From assembly GCA_963675945.1 (NCBI GenBank), contig OY780932.1, positions 558,001-622,000 of the forward strand: DNA of 64,000 nucleotides, in the 5' to 3' direction. This stretch comes from G963556115 sp963675945. Lineage in GTDB: Bacteria; Planctomycetota; SZUA-567. The notes below the pieces were generated by a model, which worked only from the letters and a program-made list of their open reading frames with translations, was not told the DNA's origin and ran no database searches. Position 1 is the stretch's first letter. Each line of letters begins with the position of its first letter. The position numbers were made by a program, and so were the translations under genes. Of the stretch, positions 1 to 8,764 are shown one piece after another.

Positions 1-1301
1 TGCGGCAGAACCTGCATCGCCTTGTTGGTAATACCGGTATCCTCAAGTTGAATCCCCAATTGCAAAACCGAGGTCGCACCTGCCCGGAGTCCGGTTGGAT
101 CGGAGAAGGTCAGTTCAACCCCGTCAAACTCCGAATTATTGACCGCCATCACTGTCGTACCACCGGTATTGTCCACAACCCCCTCAGCCACCTTCATGGT
201 CAAAGCCGCATCTTTATAAATTGCATACGACTGCGTATCCAGCAGCTTGAGGTACACCCTGCCCTCACCATCAACATTCTGCCCCAGTTTGAGCGTATTA
301 CTCGAGATCACTGAAATCTCACTAACTCCAACCGTAGTAATATTTCCCAGCTCGGTTCGGTTAAAGACATCGGCAAGACCGGTCGCATGCGCCACCGTCC
401 CGCTCGACGCTGTCGCCCCGGCATTCACCACGCCATTGCGTGAAGTATCACTGCTGGACACCCCCGAGACCACGGTATCACTGTCAAATACCAGCGTCGC
501 CTCCACTCCGGTCGAGCTTGATACCGAATTTATCGTCTCCACCATCTCACCAAGATGCACCCCCTTGGCAAAGCTCAAATACCTACTACCCTTCTCACCA
601 CTCAGGGTAAAGGCCTGCTCCGCAGTCAACGCACCGCTACTATCCACTTGAGTCGCCGCAGACTGCACCCGTGATACCTCGAAATACCCTTTTTGCGCTT
701 CGTTGCCATTCTCAATAGTCTCACCCTGTGCATTCTCTTTCACCCCGGAGAAGCTGATATTAAGCTTAAAATCATCACGCTTAAAAATCTGACGAATATT
801 GGAGAGATCTTCATTGACTAATTTCATATCATTGGCATCACTAACCATTACCGTACTGTCATACCCCAGGGTTTTATTGCCGTTGAGCAATGTCTGATCA
901 GAGAAACGCGTAGTGCGCGCAATCCGGTCGAGTGTCTGCACCGCAGAATCTATTTCAGCCTGATCCGCCCCTACCTGCTCCCGGGAAGTAACCCCGTTAT
1001 TGGCGGCATGTACTGCCAACTGGCGCATACCCTTCAGAATATCACTCATCTCACTGAGCGCACCTTCAGCAATCCCTAACACATTATTTGCTTCTTGCGT
1101 ATTCTGCAAGGCTCGCTCCAGCCCAACATTTTGCGCTCTAAGCTGCTCAGAGATCACCAATCCAGCCGGATCATCACTTCCGGAGTTTATCTTATACCCC
1201 GTAGACAACCGCTCCAGCGACTGGCTCATCCGGCTCTCATCGACATTCAAAGCATGCTGAATATTTAGAGCGTTGAGATTATTTGCAATAAAGATAGGCA
1301 C
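1..1301 (-). CDS. fliC: Flagellin, N-terminal part (runs off left edge)
   Basis: Structural subunit of the flagellar filament, exported through the flagellar type III apparatus. Reading the minus strand from a GTG at 1301 gives 433 codons with no stop up to the window edge. The N-terminus has the flagellin D0/D1 signature: residues start PIFIANNLNALN, then LERLSTGYKINSGSDDPAGL, then a coiled-coil stretch with QEANNVLGIAEGALSEM and the TRFSDQTLLNG motif near residue 155. The rest is a variable Ser/Thr/Val-rich region expected to be surface exposed. GGAGG lies seven bases before the GTG, which decides the start. The C-terminal D0/D1 part is missing because of the window boundary, not because of damage. 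A FlgL hook-associated protein is the alternative, but the N-terminal motifs fit flagellin better. Confidence 0.9.
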   Translation of the reverse strand, partial: MPIFIANNLNALNIQHALNVDESRMSQSLERLSTGYKINSGSDDPAGLVISEQLRAQNVGLERALQNTQEANNVLGIAEGALSEMSDILKGMRQLAVHAANNGVTSREQVGADQAEIDSAVQTLDRIARTTRFSDQTLLNGNKTLGYDSTVMVSDANDMKLVNEDLSNIRQIFKRDDFKLNISFSGVKENAQGETIENGNEAQKGYFEVSRVQSAATQVDSSGALTAEQAFTLSGEKGSRYLSFAKGVHLGEMVETINSVSSSTGVEATLVFDSDTVVSGVSSSDTSRNGVVNAGATASSGTVAHATGLADVFNRTELGNITTVGVSEISVISSNTLKLGQNVDGEGRVYLKLLDTQSYAIYKDAALTMKVAEGVVDNTGGTTVMAVNNSEFDGVELTFSDPTGLRAGATSVLQLGIQLEDTGITNKAMQVLP

Positions 1302-1486
1302 CGCCAAACCTCCACTCAGATTATACCATCCACCCAAAAAGCGCAAATTAGGCCACAAACAACCCATCGCATATTCAGCACAGGCCAAATAACGCTTAAA
1401 AACTTATGTTTTAAAAATACTTGCGCCCGCCAAACCTGCCTGCGCTCTAGCCTGCAGCATTTCATCCGGGCACAACTCCAATAATA

Positions 1487-1512
1487 TTATCGGTCGCCAA
1501 GCCGCCAACTTA
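1487..1512 (-). promoter_or_regulatory. Sigma28-type (FliA) promoter for flagellin
   Basis: On the minus strand TAAGTTGG is followed after 10 bases by ACCGATAA. This closely resembles the flagellar sigma28 pattern TAAAGTTT-N11-GCCGATAA, with a spacer one base shorter. It lies about 185 bases upstream of the flagellin GTG, so the leader would be long. The rest of 1302-1624 holds no gene that I can see. Confidence 0.5.
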
Positions 1513-1560
1513 AGCGATTATTCCTCACAAAAAGATTATTTTCGGTAATAGTTGAGGCCA

Positions 1561-1602
1561 AAATAAAAGAGTAAGGCGGCTTACTCGCAGTCGCCTTACT
1601 CT
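1561..1602 (-). terminator. Terminator after ftsK
   Basis: An 11-bp perfect inverted repeat (1568-1578 with 1592-1602, 13-base loop) lies just downstream of the ftsK stop. On the minus strand it is followed by TTTTATTTT, as expected of a Rho-independent terminator. Confidence 0.7.
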
Positions 1603-1624
1603 CTACCCCTACTCTAACGCCGTC

Positions 1625-4366
1625 CTAAAACGGCGCCCGCTCATCATCTCTCAATCCGGCGATCGGCGTATCCTCTTCCTGCCGGTACTTACCCTGCCTC
1701 AGATTCGAACCGCCGCCGAAGTACTTTGCATAATACTCATCCATATCTAGCATAATCTCCCGCGCCTTACCTTCACGGAAGGGACCGAGTATCCCAGCTT
1801 CTGCAAGCTGATCAACTATCCGGCTGGCTCGTCCATAACCGATACCGAGTTTTCGTTGTAAGAGCGAGACCGAACCTCTCCCAGACTCAATGATACGTTC
1901 CGCCGCTTCCAGAAACAACTCATCATACTCACTGATATCGGTCTCACCAACCGCCCCACCGATTACCGGCCCCTCAAGCGCAGTATGATACTCCGGACCA
2001 CGTTGCGACTTACAGTAACCGACAATCCTGAATAACTCCTCATCGCTGACAAACACCCCTTGCGAACGCATAACCTTACTCACCCCAGGCGGCAGATACA
2101 GCATATCCCCTTGCCCGAGCAGTGACTCCGCGCCCATCTGATCAAGGATAATCCTGCTATCAATCTTACTCGCCACCTGAAACGCAATACGCGAAGGCAT
2201 ATTGGCTTTGATCAGACCGGTAATAACATCGGTAGACGGACGCTGGGTCGCCAGGATCAGATGTATACCTACAGCCCGGCTCTTCGCTGCAAGGCGTGCG
2301 ATATGATTCTCCACCTCTTTCTTCGCCACCATCATCAGATCTGCCAGCTCATCAATAATAATAACTATATACGGGAGTTTCCGCGGGAAGTGTTCTAGTT
2401 CCTCTTCACCATAGACCATACTCACCCTCTTCTCAATTTCAGAACTGGATAAAGCATTGAACTTTGCCAGATTATTCACACTCACCATACTCAGCTTTTC
2501 ATAGCGCTGATCCATCTCCTGACAGGCCCACTCAAGCACCCCCACCGCCTTCTGCATATCGGTAATAACCGGACTCATCAGGTGCGGAATATCGCGAAAA
2601 CGTGACAATTCAACCACCTTCGGATCGACCATAATAAGTTTGCATTCATCATATCTAAGGCAGGTAAGGAATGACATTATTATCGAATTGATACAGACAG
2701 ACTTGCCGCTTCCAGTCGCACCAGCAATCAATAGATGCGGCATTTTGGCCAGATCCGCCACAATCGGCTTACCCGATACATCCTTGGCCAGACATAGAGG
2801 CAGCGCCTGCTTGCGCTTCTGCCGGTCTACGGCTTCCACTACTTCCCGCAAAGTTACCAGTTCCTGATCAATATTCGGGATCTCAATACCGATGGTATCC
2901 TTACCGGGAATAGGAGCGATTATACGTATACTAGGAGCTTTGAGCACCATGGCAATATTATCCTGTAGGCCGCTGACCCGGCTAAGCTTGATCCCCGGGG
3001 CCAGACTTATCTCAAACTGAGTAATACGCGGACCACGCTCAATATGGACTACCTGCCCTTGAATCTTGAAATCAGCGAGCAGGCTTTCCAGTACCTTGGC
3101 GCGCTTGGCCAGTGCCGCGGGGTTCCCCCCTTTGCGTTCCGGTACCGGGTCAAGCAAATCGTACGCTGGCAACTGATACGGATGTTCCGGCACGGCTTCG
3201 ACAGCTTCTCGACTTACCCGCTTCAGTTCCTCTACCTCAGCGCTAGCCTTTTTCGCCACATCTGCCGCAGCCAGACGAGCATAAGGATTCTCCTCTTGCT
3301 CTTCAGTAAAATCCACCGCCGAAAGAAGCTCCGCTTCCGCCTCGCCCCAATCACTCTCTTCTGAATATTCACTGCTCTCTGCGTCCTCCACCATTTCCAA
3401 TGCAGCTTCAGTAGAAGACTCCGGTTCCACAGGGACTTCAGTGTCTACGATATCAATAAGCGGATCTGCCTCCTCGACTTCAAATTCAAATTTATCGACC
3501 GGCTCAGGTCGAACCTCGCGATTCACAATCACCCGTTTATCCAGCCGTCCCGGCTCAGCGACAACCTTGCCATTATTTTCAATTATCTCTGAATCTTCGA
3601 CTACCGAGTCTTCCGACTCTTCATTATCGACTACTCTAGAAGGTACACCCTGTACACTCTCGACAAAACGCTCCCGCGCCACCCGTGTAGCCTGGCGCAT
3701 CGGCTCAGCCATACCGCTACCGGCGGTAAGGACGGCACGTTTCAACTTCGGTGAAAAAGCTTCATGAGTATTCTTGCAGGTCTTTGCCGCACCCTGCAGA
3801 GTAATGATGAATAAACGCACCACCGCTTCTCCCAGCCACTCGGCGCTGGCAAAAACCTTGGTACCAAAGGCCAGAACCAAGCCGGTCACGAAGATAACCG
3901 TACACATCATAAATACCCCGAGAGCACCACCGTAAAGATTGGCATATGGCAAGACCACCTCAGATAAGAGACCCCCAGAATAGAAATCACCACTACCCAG
4001 GAGACCACTTAGAATCGAGACTGCACAGAGCATCAACATCCCACCCAAAACATTCACCCAAGTTCTGAAGAAACTGCCAAGGCGCATAATATAGGCTCCC
4101 CAGAGAAACACCAGCCCCGCCATAATAAAAGCTGGTATCTTGCCAAAGCTCAGAATACTCCCGTACGCCAACCATGAACCTACCAGACCCGTACTGCAGT
4201 AATTACCGCCATTGAGCGGATCAAGGGTAATATCGGCGGTCAGAAAGGAGAGCAACATAAAGATACTGAGCCCACATAAAAATAATCCACAAAAAAACGG
4301 TGTATACGATACTCGCTTTTCCGTCTCCCTCGTAATTTGTTTATTCTTATCCTTACTTTTAGCCAT
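1625..4366 (-). CDS. ftsK: DNA translocase FtsK/SpoIIIE
   Basis: Septal ATP-driven DNA pump that clears chromosome termini during division. About 913 residues. The N-terminus has four or five membrane segments within residues 20-190. An acidic linker (about 230-400) follows. The motor domain has Walker A in GATGSGKS and Walker B in IIIDELAD. A C-terminal gamma winged helix (SVSLLQRKLGIGYGRAS) recognises KOPS-type sites. The length and domain order are complete for the family. I prefer the ATG at 4366 (MAKSKDK). A TTG two codons upstream at 4372 would place AGAGG at closer spacing and is an alternative start. The gene is separated from the uppP-dut pair by about 80 bases and ends at its own terminator. 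Confidence 0.95.
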   Translation of the reverse strand: MAKSKDKNKQITRETEKRVSYTPFFCGLFLCGLSIFMLLSFLTADITLDPLNGGNYCSTGLVGSWLAYGSILSFGKIPAFIMAGLVFLWGAYIMRLGSFFRTWVNVLGGMLMLCAVSILSGLLGSGDFYSGGLLSEVVLPYANLYGGALGVFMMCTVIFVTGLVLAFGTKVFASAEWLGEAVVRLFIITLQGAAKTCKNTHEAFSPKLKRAVLTAGSGMAEPMRQATRVARERFVESVQGVPSRVVDNEESEDSVVEDSEIIENNGKVVAEPGRLDKRVIVNREVRPEPVDKFEFEVEEADPLIDIVDTEVPVEPESSTEAALEMVEDAESSEYSEESDWGEAEAELLSAVDFTEEQEENPYARLAAADVAKKASAEVEELKRVSREAVEAVPEHPYQLPAYDLLDPVPERKGGNPAALAKRAKVLESLLADFKIQGQVVHIERGPRITQFEISLAPGIKLSRVSGLQDNIAMVLKAPSIRIIAPIPGKDTIGIEIPNIDQELVTLREVVEAVDRQKRKQALPLCLAKDVSGKPIVADLAKMPHLLIAGATGSGKSVCINSIIMSFLTCLRYDECKLIMVDPKVVELSRFRDIPHLMSPVITDMQKAVGVLEWACQEMDQRYEKLSMVSVNNLAKFNALSSSEIEKRVSMVYGEEELEHFPRKLPYIVIIIDELADLMMVAKKEVENHIARLAAKSRAVGIHLILATQRPSTDVITGLIKANMPSRIAFQVASKIDSRIILDQMGAESLLGQGDMLYLPPGVSKVMRSQGVFVSDEELFRIVGYCKSQRGPEYHTALEGPVIGGAVGETDISEYDELFLEAAERIIESGRGSVSLLQRKLGIGYGRASRIVDQLAEAGILGPFREGKAREIMLDMDEYYAKYFGGGSNLRQGKYRQEEDTPIAGLRDDERAPF

Positions 4367-4447
4367 AATCAATATTTCCTCTTTCTACTGACAGATATTA
4401 TTTTCAACCCTTGCCTTATACTACAGACTACACCTCGCAGCGCCCCT

Positions 4448-5239
4448 CTATCTCCAGAACCCGAAGTAGATAATCCCGATCACACCCACAACCGCGCAAT
4501 ATAATGCAAACCATTTCAACCCCGTACCCGCGACAATCTTCAGCATCAGCCGTGCCGCAATCCAGCCGCTCACCAACGCAACCAGGCAGCCACTCAAAGC
4601 CGGCCCCAAAGGCAAAGTAAGTAACTCCTGCGGATCATGCATAAACTTGAGCAGATTAGCCCCCAGCACAGCCGGCAGCATAAGGAAGAAACTGAACTTC
4701 ACCGCCTCCTGCCTATCCAGGTTGAGTATTATTCCACCAGCAATTGTAGACCCGCTACGGCTTACTCCCGGCAACATTCCTAACACCTGAAAACAGCCGA
4801 TTTCAAAGGCTTTAAGCCAACCGGCGCGTTCAAGCAGAAGATCACTCTTCGGGCGCAACTGCGCTAGCATAAGTAGCACCGCAGTCAAGAGTAACGCCAG
4901 ACAAATCAATACCGGCCGCTGCGCCAAAGCTTCAATATTATCCTTATACAGAATTCCGACAACACCTACCGGTAGCGAACCTACAATAATATACCCCAAC
5001 ACGATCCACTTTTTACGCTCGCTGAGAATAGCGATAATATCCTGATGAAAGGCTCCCAGTACCGCTATCACAGTAGCTAGATGCAACAGAATATCATACG
5101 CAAAATTCTCTACCGCCCCATGCCCAAGATGCTCAGCCAGAGCCAGATGAGCACTACTTGATACCGGCAAGAATTCGGTTAAACCCTGCACCACCCCCAG
5201 CAGCACCGCCCACCCATAACTCAGAGTTGTCTCATCCAT
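4448..5239 (-). CDS. uppP: Undecaprenyl-diphosphatase UppP (BacA)
   Basis: Integral membrane phosphatase that dephosphorylates undecaprenyl diphosphate, recycling the lipid carrier for peptidoglycan and other wall polymers; overexpression of the family gives bacitracin resistance. 263 residues, the usual length. The two family signatures are present: GLTEFLPVSSSAHL near residue 20 and PGVSRSGST near residue 155, with about eight hydrophobic helices. Its ATG shares one base with the dut stop (TAATG), so the two genes are very probably translationally coupled. Confidence 0.95.
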   Translation of the reverse strand: MDETTLSYGWAVLLGVVQGLTEFLPVSSSAHLALAEHLGHGAVENFAYDILLHLATVIAVLGAFHQDIIAILSERKKWIVLGYIIVGSLPVGVVGILYKDNIEALAQRPVLICLALLLTAVLLMLAQLRPKSDLLLERAGWLKAFEIGCFQVLGMLPGVSRSGSTIAGGIILNLDRQEAVKFSFFLMLPAVLGANLLKFMHDPQELLTLPLGPALSGCLVALVSGWIAARLMLKIVAGTGLKWFALYCAVVGVIGIIYFGFWR

Positions 5240-5691
5240 TATTCACGTCCAGTACTGCCAAACCCACCAGCACCACGCTCAGTATCCGGGAGCTCATCTA
5301 CAACCTCTATCTCCGCCCGTATAACCTCCTGCAGTACAAGCTGCGCTATCCGGTCTCCACGCTTGATTACAAAATCTTCAGCCGAGGTATTTGCCAGAAT
5401 AATCCCAACCGGTCCGCGATAATCCGCATCAATAGTTCCAGGTGAATTAGTCACGGTTATTCCATGCTTTAAGGCCAATCCTGAACGCGGCCGAACCTGA
5501 ATCTCATAACCTTCCGCCACCGCCAGACGCAAACCTGTCGGAATCAACTTAATCTGCCCGGGACTCAGTACAACCATAGTCTCTACCGCCGCTCTTACAT
5601 CCATCCCACTCGCCCCAGTGCTCTTATATTCAGGCAAAATAATATCTTCACACCCTTTATCTACAGCAATCAGCAGCCTGGTTTTCTTCAT
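5239..5691 (-). CDS. dut: Deoxyuridine 5'-triphosphate nucleotidohydrolase
   Basis: Trimeric dUTPase hydrolysing dUTP to dUMP and pyrophosphate, which keeps uracil out of DNA and feeds dTMP synthesis. The 150-residue reading shows all five family motifs: ASGMDVRA (27-34), PRSGLA (68-73), GTIDADYRG (85-93), RGDRIAQLV (111-119) and the C-terminal RGAGGFGSTG (139-148). The frame is open 18 codons further upstream, but ATG 5691 (MKKTRL) has GGAGA at good spacing and gives the normal family length. Cotranscribed with uppP by TAATG overlap. Confidence 0.95.
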   Translation of the reverse strand: MKKTRLLIAVDKGCEDIILPEYKSTGASGMDVRAAVETMVVLSPGQIKLIPTGLRLAVAEGYEIQVRPRSGLALKHGITVTNSPGTIDADYRGPVGIILANTSAEDFVIKRGDRIAQLVLQEVIRAEIEVVDELPDTERGAGGFGSTGRE

Positions 5692-5826
5692 TATTCTTTC
5701 TCCACATTCAACCCGGTTCACTCCACAAGCAAAAATCATACTCACTAGCTTATCGACAACTTCCTCCGTACGCTTGAGTCAATCTTGACAATACTGAGAG
5801 TTTATAAAACTCGTATAATTACCAAC

Positions 5827-5861
5827 AAAAAAAAACTGCTTCGAGATAATCTCAAAACAGT
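5827..5861 (-). terminator. Terminator after the H1-tailed HU gene
   Basis: In minus-strand RNA a 12-bp stem (two G-U pairs, UUA loop, 5835-5861) is followed directly by about nine U residues. This is a textbook intrinsic terminator 40 bases past the HU-like stop codon. Confidence 0.85.
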
Positions 5862-5901
5862 CTTAAAAAAACCACAAGCTATAATTTTTCACGCCAAAAA
5901 G

Positions 5902-6369
5902 CTACGCCATATCTTTCAATCGTTTCAAAGCACGCACCTTTATCTTATTGTGTGCAGGCTTGGCTGGCTTGGTTCCAACCTCACCGGTAAAGGGATTGGT
6001 CCAGTTCTTTACGGCCTTTTGCGCGGGAACCTTTTTCTTTTCAATCTTGAGAATTCCTGGCAACTGGAAACTTCCAGGCTTTTTAAGCTCTTTCTCAAGC
6101 AGAACCGGTAGCGAATCAATCACCGCGGCGACCTGCTTCTTCTCAAGTTCGGTCATCTCAGCGATAGTAGCAATCAACTGGGTCTTGGTTAGAGGCTTGG
6201 TATTATCCCGTACGACAGTGGCCACCTTAGCTGAAGTAGTCTCTGCTGCCTTTGCAGTTGTTTTTTTAGTAACCTTCTTTGCGGTCTTCTTTGCAGCTGT
6301 TTTTGCAACATTCTTTGTCACTTTTTTTGCTACTTTCTTAGTAGTTTTTTTTGCTACTTTCTTAGCCAT
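5902..6369 (-). CDS. HU-family DNA-binding protein with histone H1-like basic tail
   Basis: Predicted nucleoid protein of 155 residues in two parts. Residues 1-48 are an Ala/Lys/Thr-rich tail of repeated AKK and TKK units like eukaryotic H1 C-tails and chlamydial Hc proteins. Residues about 58-155 are an HU/IHF-type domain starting LTKTQLIATIAE, with a divergent arm region containing NPFTGE and KPAHNKIKV. The tail should add non-specific DNA affinity and be tunable, as in other tailed HU proteins; that is inference. GGGAG lies before the ATG. A conventional short HU is encoded at 54656-54970, so this is a second, specialised paralogue. It is monocistronic with a strong terminator. Confidence 0.85.
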   Translation of the reverse strand: MAKKVAKKTTKKVAKKVTKNVAKTAAKKTAKKVTKKTTAKAAETTSAKVATVVRDNTKPLTKTQLIATIAEMTELEKKQVAAVIDSLPVLLEKELKKPGSFQLPGILKIEKKKVPAQKAVKNWTNPFTGEVGTKPAKPAHNKIKVRALKRLKDMA

Positions 6370-6823
6370 CTTTTTTCTCCCACTTTATTATTTGAAATTA
6401 CAGAACCTAGATAACACCCAAACCATTAGTATTTAAGGTTAAATCTACCTGTATCACCAGTAAATAGCAACTAAAAAGCTCTAAAAAAACATATTTTTTA
6501 CTTTTTTTTTAAACACAATCATTCCTTTCTAACGCTTTTAACACCTGATAGTTGTAAAAATAATAATCATTGTCTAATCCAGCACTAAACCTATCCGAAG
6601 GGACAGACCTAATCTGCTATTATTATCTCTGCATTCTCGTAATAAATTCTGCTGCCGGCAACAACTGTACAACCTGCGAAAAATAATAGCATAACCGCAT
6701 TAAAGCTTATAGCTTTTTATCTTCTAATCCCTATAATCATAACATCATATATATAATGATTATATTTGGTTATTCCTAATTACCAAATTAATCTGTAGTC
6801 TCTCAATGAAAGGATGAGCAGTA
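6370..6823. other. AT-rich divergent intergenic region
   Basis: 454 bases between the HU-like gene and ilvD, which diverge here. It must carry both promoters. TATA-rich candidates such as TATAAT near 6730 exist, but I see no convincing paired -35 box. No ORF, RNA gene or clear hairpin was recognised. Confidence 0.4.
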
Positions 6824-8641
6824 ATGGCAAAGAAGAAAGCTACCAGAAAGTGTGCAACCGGAAGCACCACTACCAAGAAAAAGACACCCCAAAGAGTTGC
6901 GAAGAAGCAAGCCGGATACATTAATGCTGGTATTACCGACATTCAACATAACGGCAGTAAGATCTTTGCCGGCAATAAAAAGCTTCTCGGCGCAACCTGC
7001 CTGCTCAAAGCCGCAGGTGTAATCAAAAATATCAAGGATTCCCACAAGCCATACGTAACGATAGTCAATTCATACACCAACCAGATCCCTGGACATGCCC
7101 ACTTACGTGAACTTGAAGCGATTCTCGAAAAGCAGTTGAAGAGCCTAGGCTACAATGTATGGAAGGCCAATATCGGCGGGGCGGTATGTGACGGGATTGC
7201 TATGGGCCACTTCGGCATGAAGTACTCACTGGCTTCACGTGAACTGATCACCGACCAGATAGAGACCATACTCACAGCTCATCCCTGTGACGGCTGGATC
7301 GGCATTGGCAACTGTGACAAGATTGTCCCTGGCATGTACAACGCCATGGTACGCATGAATATCCCTGCGGTCTATGTCTCAGGTGGTCCGATGCTCGCAG
7401 GTAAAGACGGCGGAGACCTTATTACCGTATTTGAAGGCATCGGCAAAAATTCTGTCGGCAAGATGAGTGACGCCGCTCTGGAACGCCTGGCCATGAAGTC
7501 TTGCCCGGGCTGCGGTTCCTGCTCTGGTATGTTTACCGCCAACTCAATGAACTGCCTGGGAGAGGTAATAGGTCTAGCACTCAAAGGCAATGGCACTATT
7601 ACCGCCGAGGTCTGGGCAGACAAGAAGAAGACCAAGACCAAACCCAATCCCAAACGTCTGGCGCTGGTCAAGGAAGCTGCTAAAGCCCTCAAGAACTGTA
7701 TAGACAATCATATTTTACCGCTTGATATCGTCACCAGAGACTCTATTGATAACGCCTTTATTGCCGATATGGCGATGGGCGGGAGTACAAATACAATTCT
7801 GCATACCCTGGCTCTGGCCAGTAGTGCAAGTATAAAGTACGATCTAAAACGCATCAATACTATCTCCAAGAAGGTTCCATGCATCTGCAAGGTCTCCCCT
7901 TCACGACCTGAGGTACATATGGAAGATATCCATGAAAGGGGGGGGATCCCGGCAATCCTGCAAGAGGTCTCTAGCGTAACTCCGCTAAAGCTCGACTGTA
8001 AAACCGTAACCGGCACCCTTGCCGACAATCTTAGTGGAGCGACAAAACCAGACGGAGACATTATCCGCAGCAAGGAGAATCCATTCAGTAAAGATGGCGG
8101 TCTCACCGTCCTCTTCGGTAATATTGCCCGTCAGGGCGCTGTAGTCAAGACCGCGGGAGTTGCTGAAGACATGAAGGTATTCAGTGGTCCGGCAGTCATC
8201 TTTGAATCGCAGGAAGAAGCGCTTGACGGTATCCTTAGCGGTAAGGTCAAGGACGGTGACGTCGTCGTTATCCGCTATGAAGGCCCCAAGGGAGGTCCTG
8301 GCATGCAGGAGATGCTCTCGCCCACTGCAGCCCTTAGCGGCGCCAATATTCGGGCGGCACTGATTACCGACGGCCGCTTCAGCGGCGGTACCAGAGGGCT
8401 ATGTATCGGACATGTATCTCCTGAAGCTGCAGCCAAGGGCGAAATAGCAATTATCCAGAACGGCGATATCATCGATATCAACACCCGTAAACGTAGTATC
8501 GAACTCAAAGTACCGGCAACCGAGATCAGCCGGCGCCTCTCTCAGCTCAAAGAGTTTACCCCCAAGGTCGAACGCGGTTGGCTGGCTCGTTATTCCGTCC
8601 ATGCCACCAGCGCGGATCAAGGTGGAGTGCTGGACATGTAA
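6824..8641 (+). CDS. ilvD: Dihydroxy-acid dehydratase with basic N-terminal extension
   Basis: Fe-S/Mg enzyme that dehydrates 2,3-dihydroxy-isovalerate and -methylvalerate to the 2-keto acids in Val/Ile synthesis. The family core is complete: NSYTNQIPGHAHL, VCDGIAMGH, GNCDKIVPGM, CPGCGSCSGMFTANSM, MGGSTNTILH, EGPKGGPGMQEML and DGRFSGGT, so it should be active. AAAGGATG precedes the ATG. What is odd is residues 1-30, before the usual start of homology: they carry about ten Lys/Arg (MAKKKATRK, TTTKKKTPQR, VAKKQ) and read like a histone tail. No later Met with an RBS offers an alternative start. The gene stands alone and ends at a strong hairpin. Confidence 0.93.
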   Translation: MAKKKATRKCATGSTTTKKKTPQRVAKKQAGYINAGITDIQHNGSKIFAGNKKLLGATCLLKAAGVIKNIKDSHKPYVTIVNSYTNQIPGHAHLRELEAILEKQLKSLGYNVWKANIGGAVCDGIAMGHFGMKYSLASRELITDQIETILTAHPCDGWIGIGNCDKIVPGMYNAMVRMNIPAVYVSGGPMLAGKDGGDLITVFEGIGKNSVGKMSDAALERLAMKSCPGCGSCSGMFTANSMNCLGEVIGLALKGNGTITAEVWADKKKTKTKPNPKRLALVKEAAKALKNCIDNHILPLDIVTRDSIDNAFIADMAMGGSTNTILHTLALASSASIKYDLKRINTISKKVPCICKVSPSRPEVHMEDIHERGGIPAILQEVSSVTPLKLDCKTVTGTLADNLSGATKPDGDIIRSKENPFSKDGGLTVLFGNIARQGAVVKTAGVAEDMKVFSGPAVIFESQEEALDGILSGKVKDGDVVVIRYEGPKGGPGMQEMLSPTAALSGANIRAALITDGRFSGGTRGLCIGHVSPEAAAKGEIAIIQNGDIIDINTRKRSIELKVPATEISRRLSQLKEFTPKVERGWLARYSVHATSADQGGVLDM

Positions 8642-8642
8642 T

Positions 8643-8689
8643 AATATTACTGCTACCGCAAATAAAGATATTGCGGTAGCAGTAATATT
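8643..8689 (+). terminator. Long hairpin after ilvD
   Basis: Perfect 19-bp inverted repeat (8643-8661 with 8671-8689, 9-base loop) starting right at the ilvD stop codon. The U-tract behind it is weak, so it may act as a terminator or as a 3'-end protecting hairpin. Confidence 0.6.
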
Positions 8690-8764
8690 TACTATAATAA
8701 TTTTTCATTAATCATACATAAAATAACTACAATAATAAATTTTTAAAAACTAAAGGATCACAAT

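Noticed and set aside
247..651. 134-codon plus-strand reading frame
   Set aside because: It is the antisense shadow of the flagellin gene, which has clear family motifs on the minus strand.
5785..5819. TTGACA and TATAAT words on the plus strand
   Set aside because: The spacing is 23 bases and no plus-strand gene follows; the region is better explained by the terminator of the HU-like gene.
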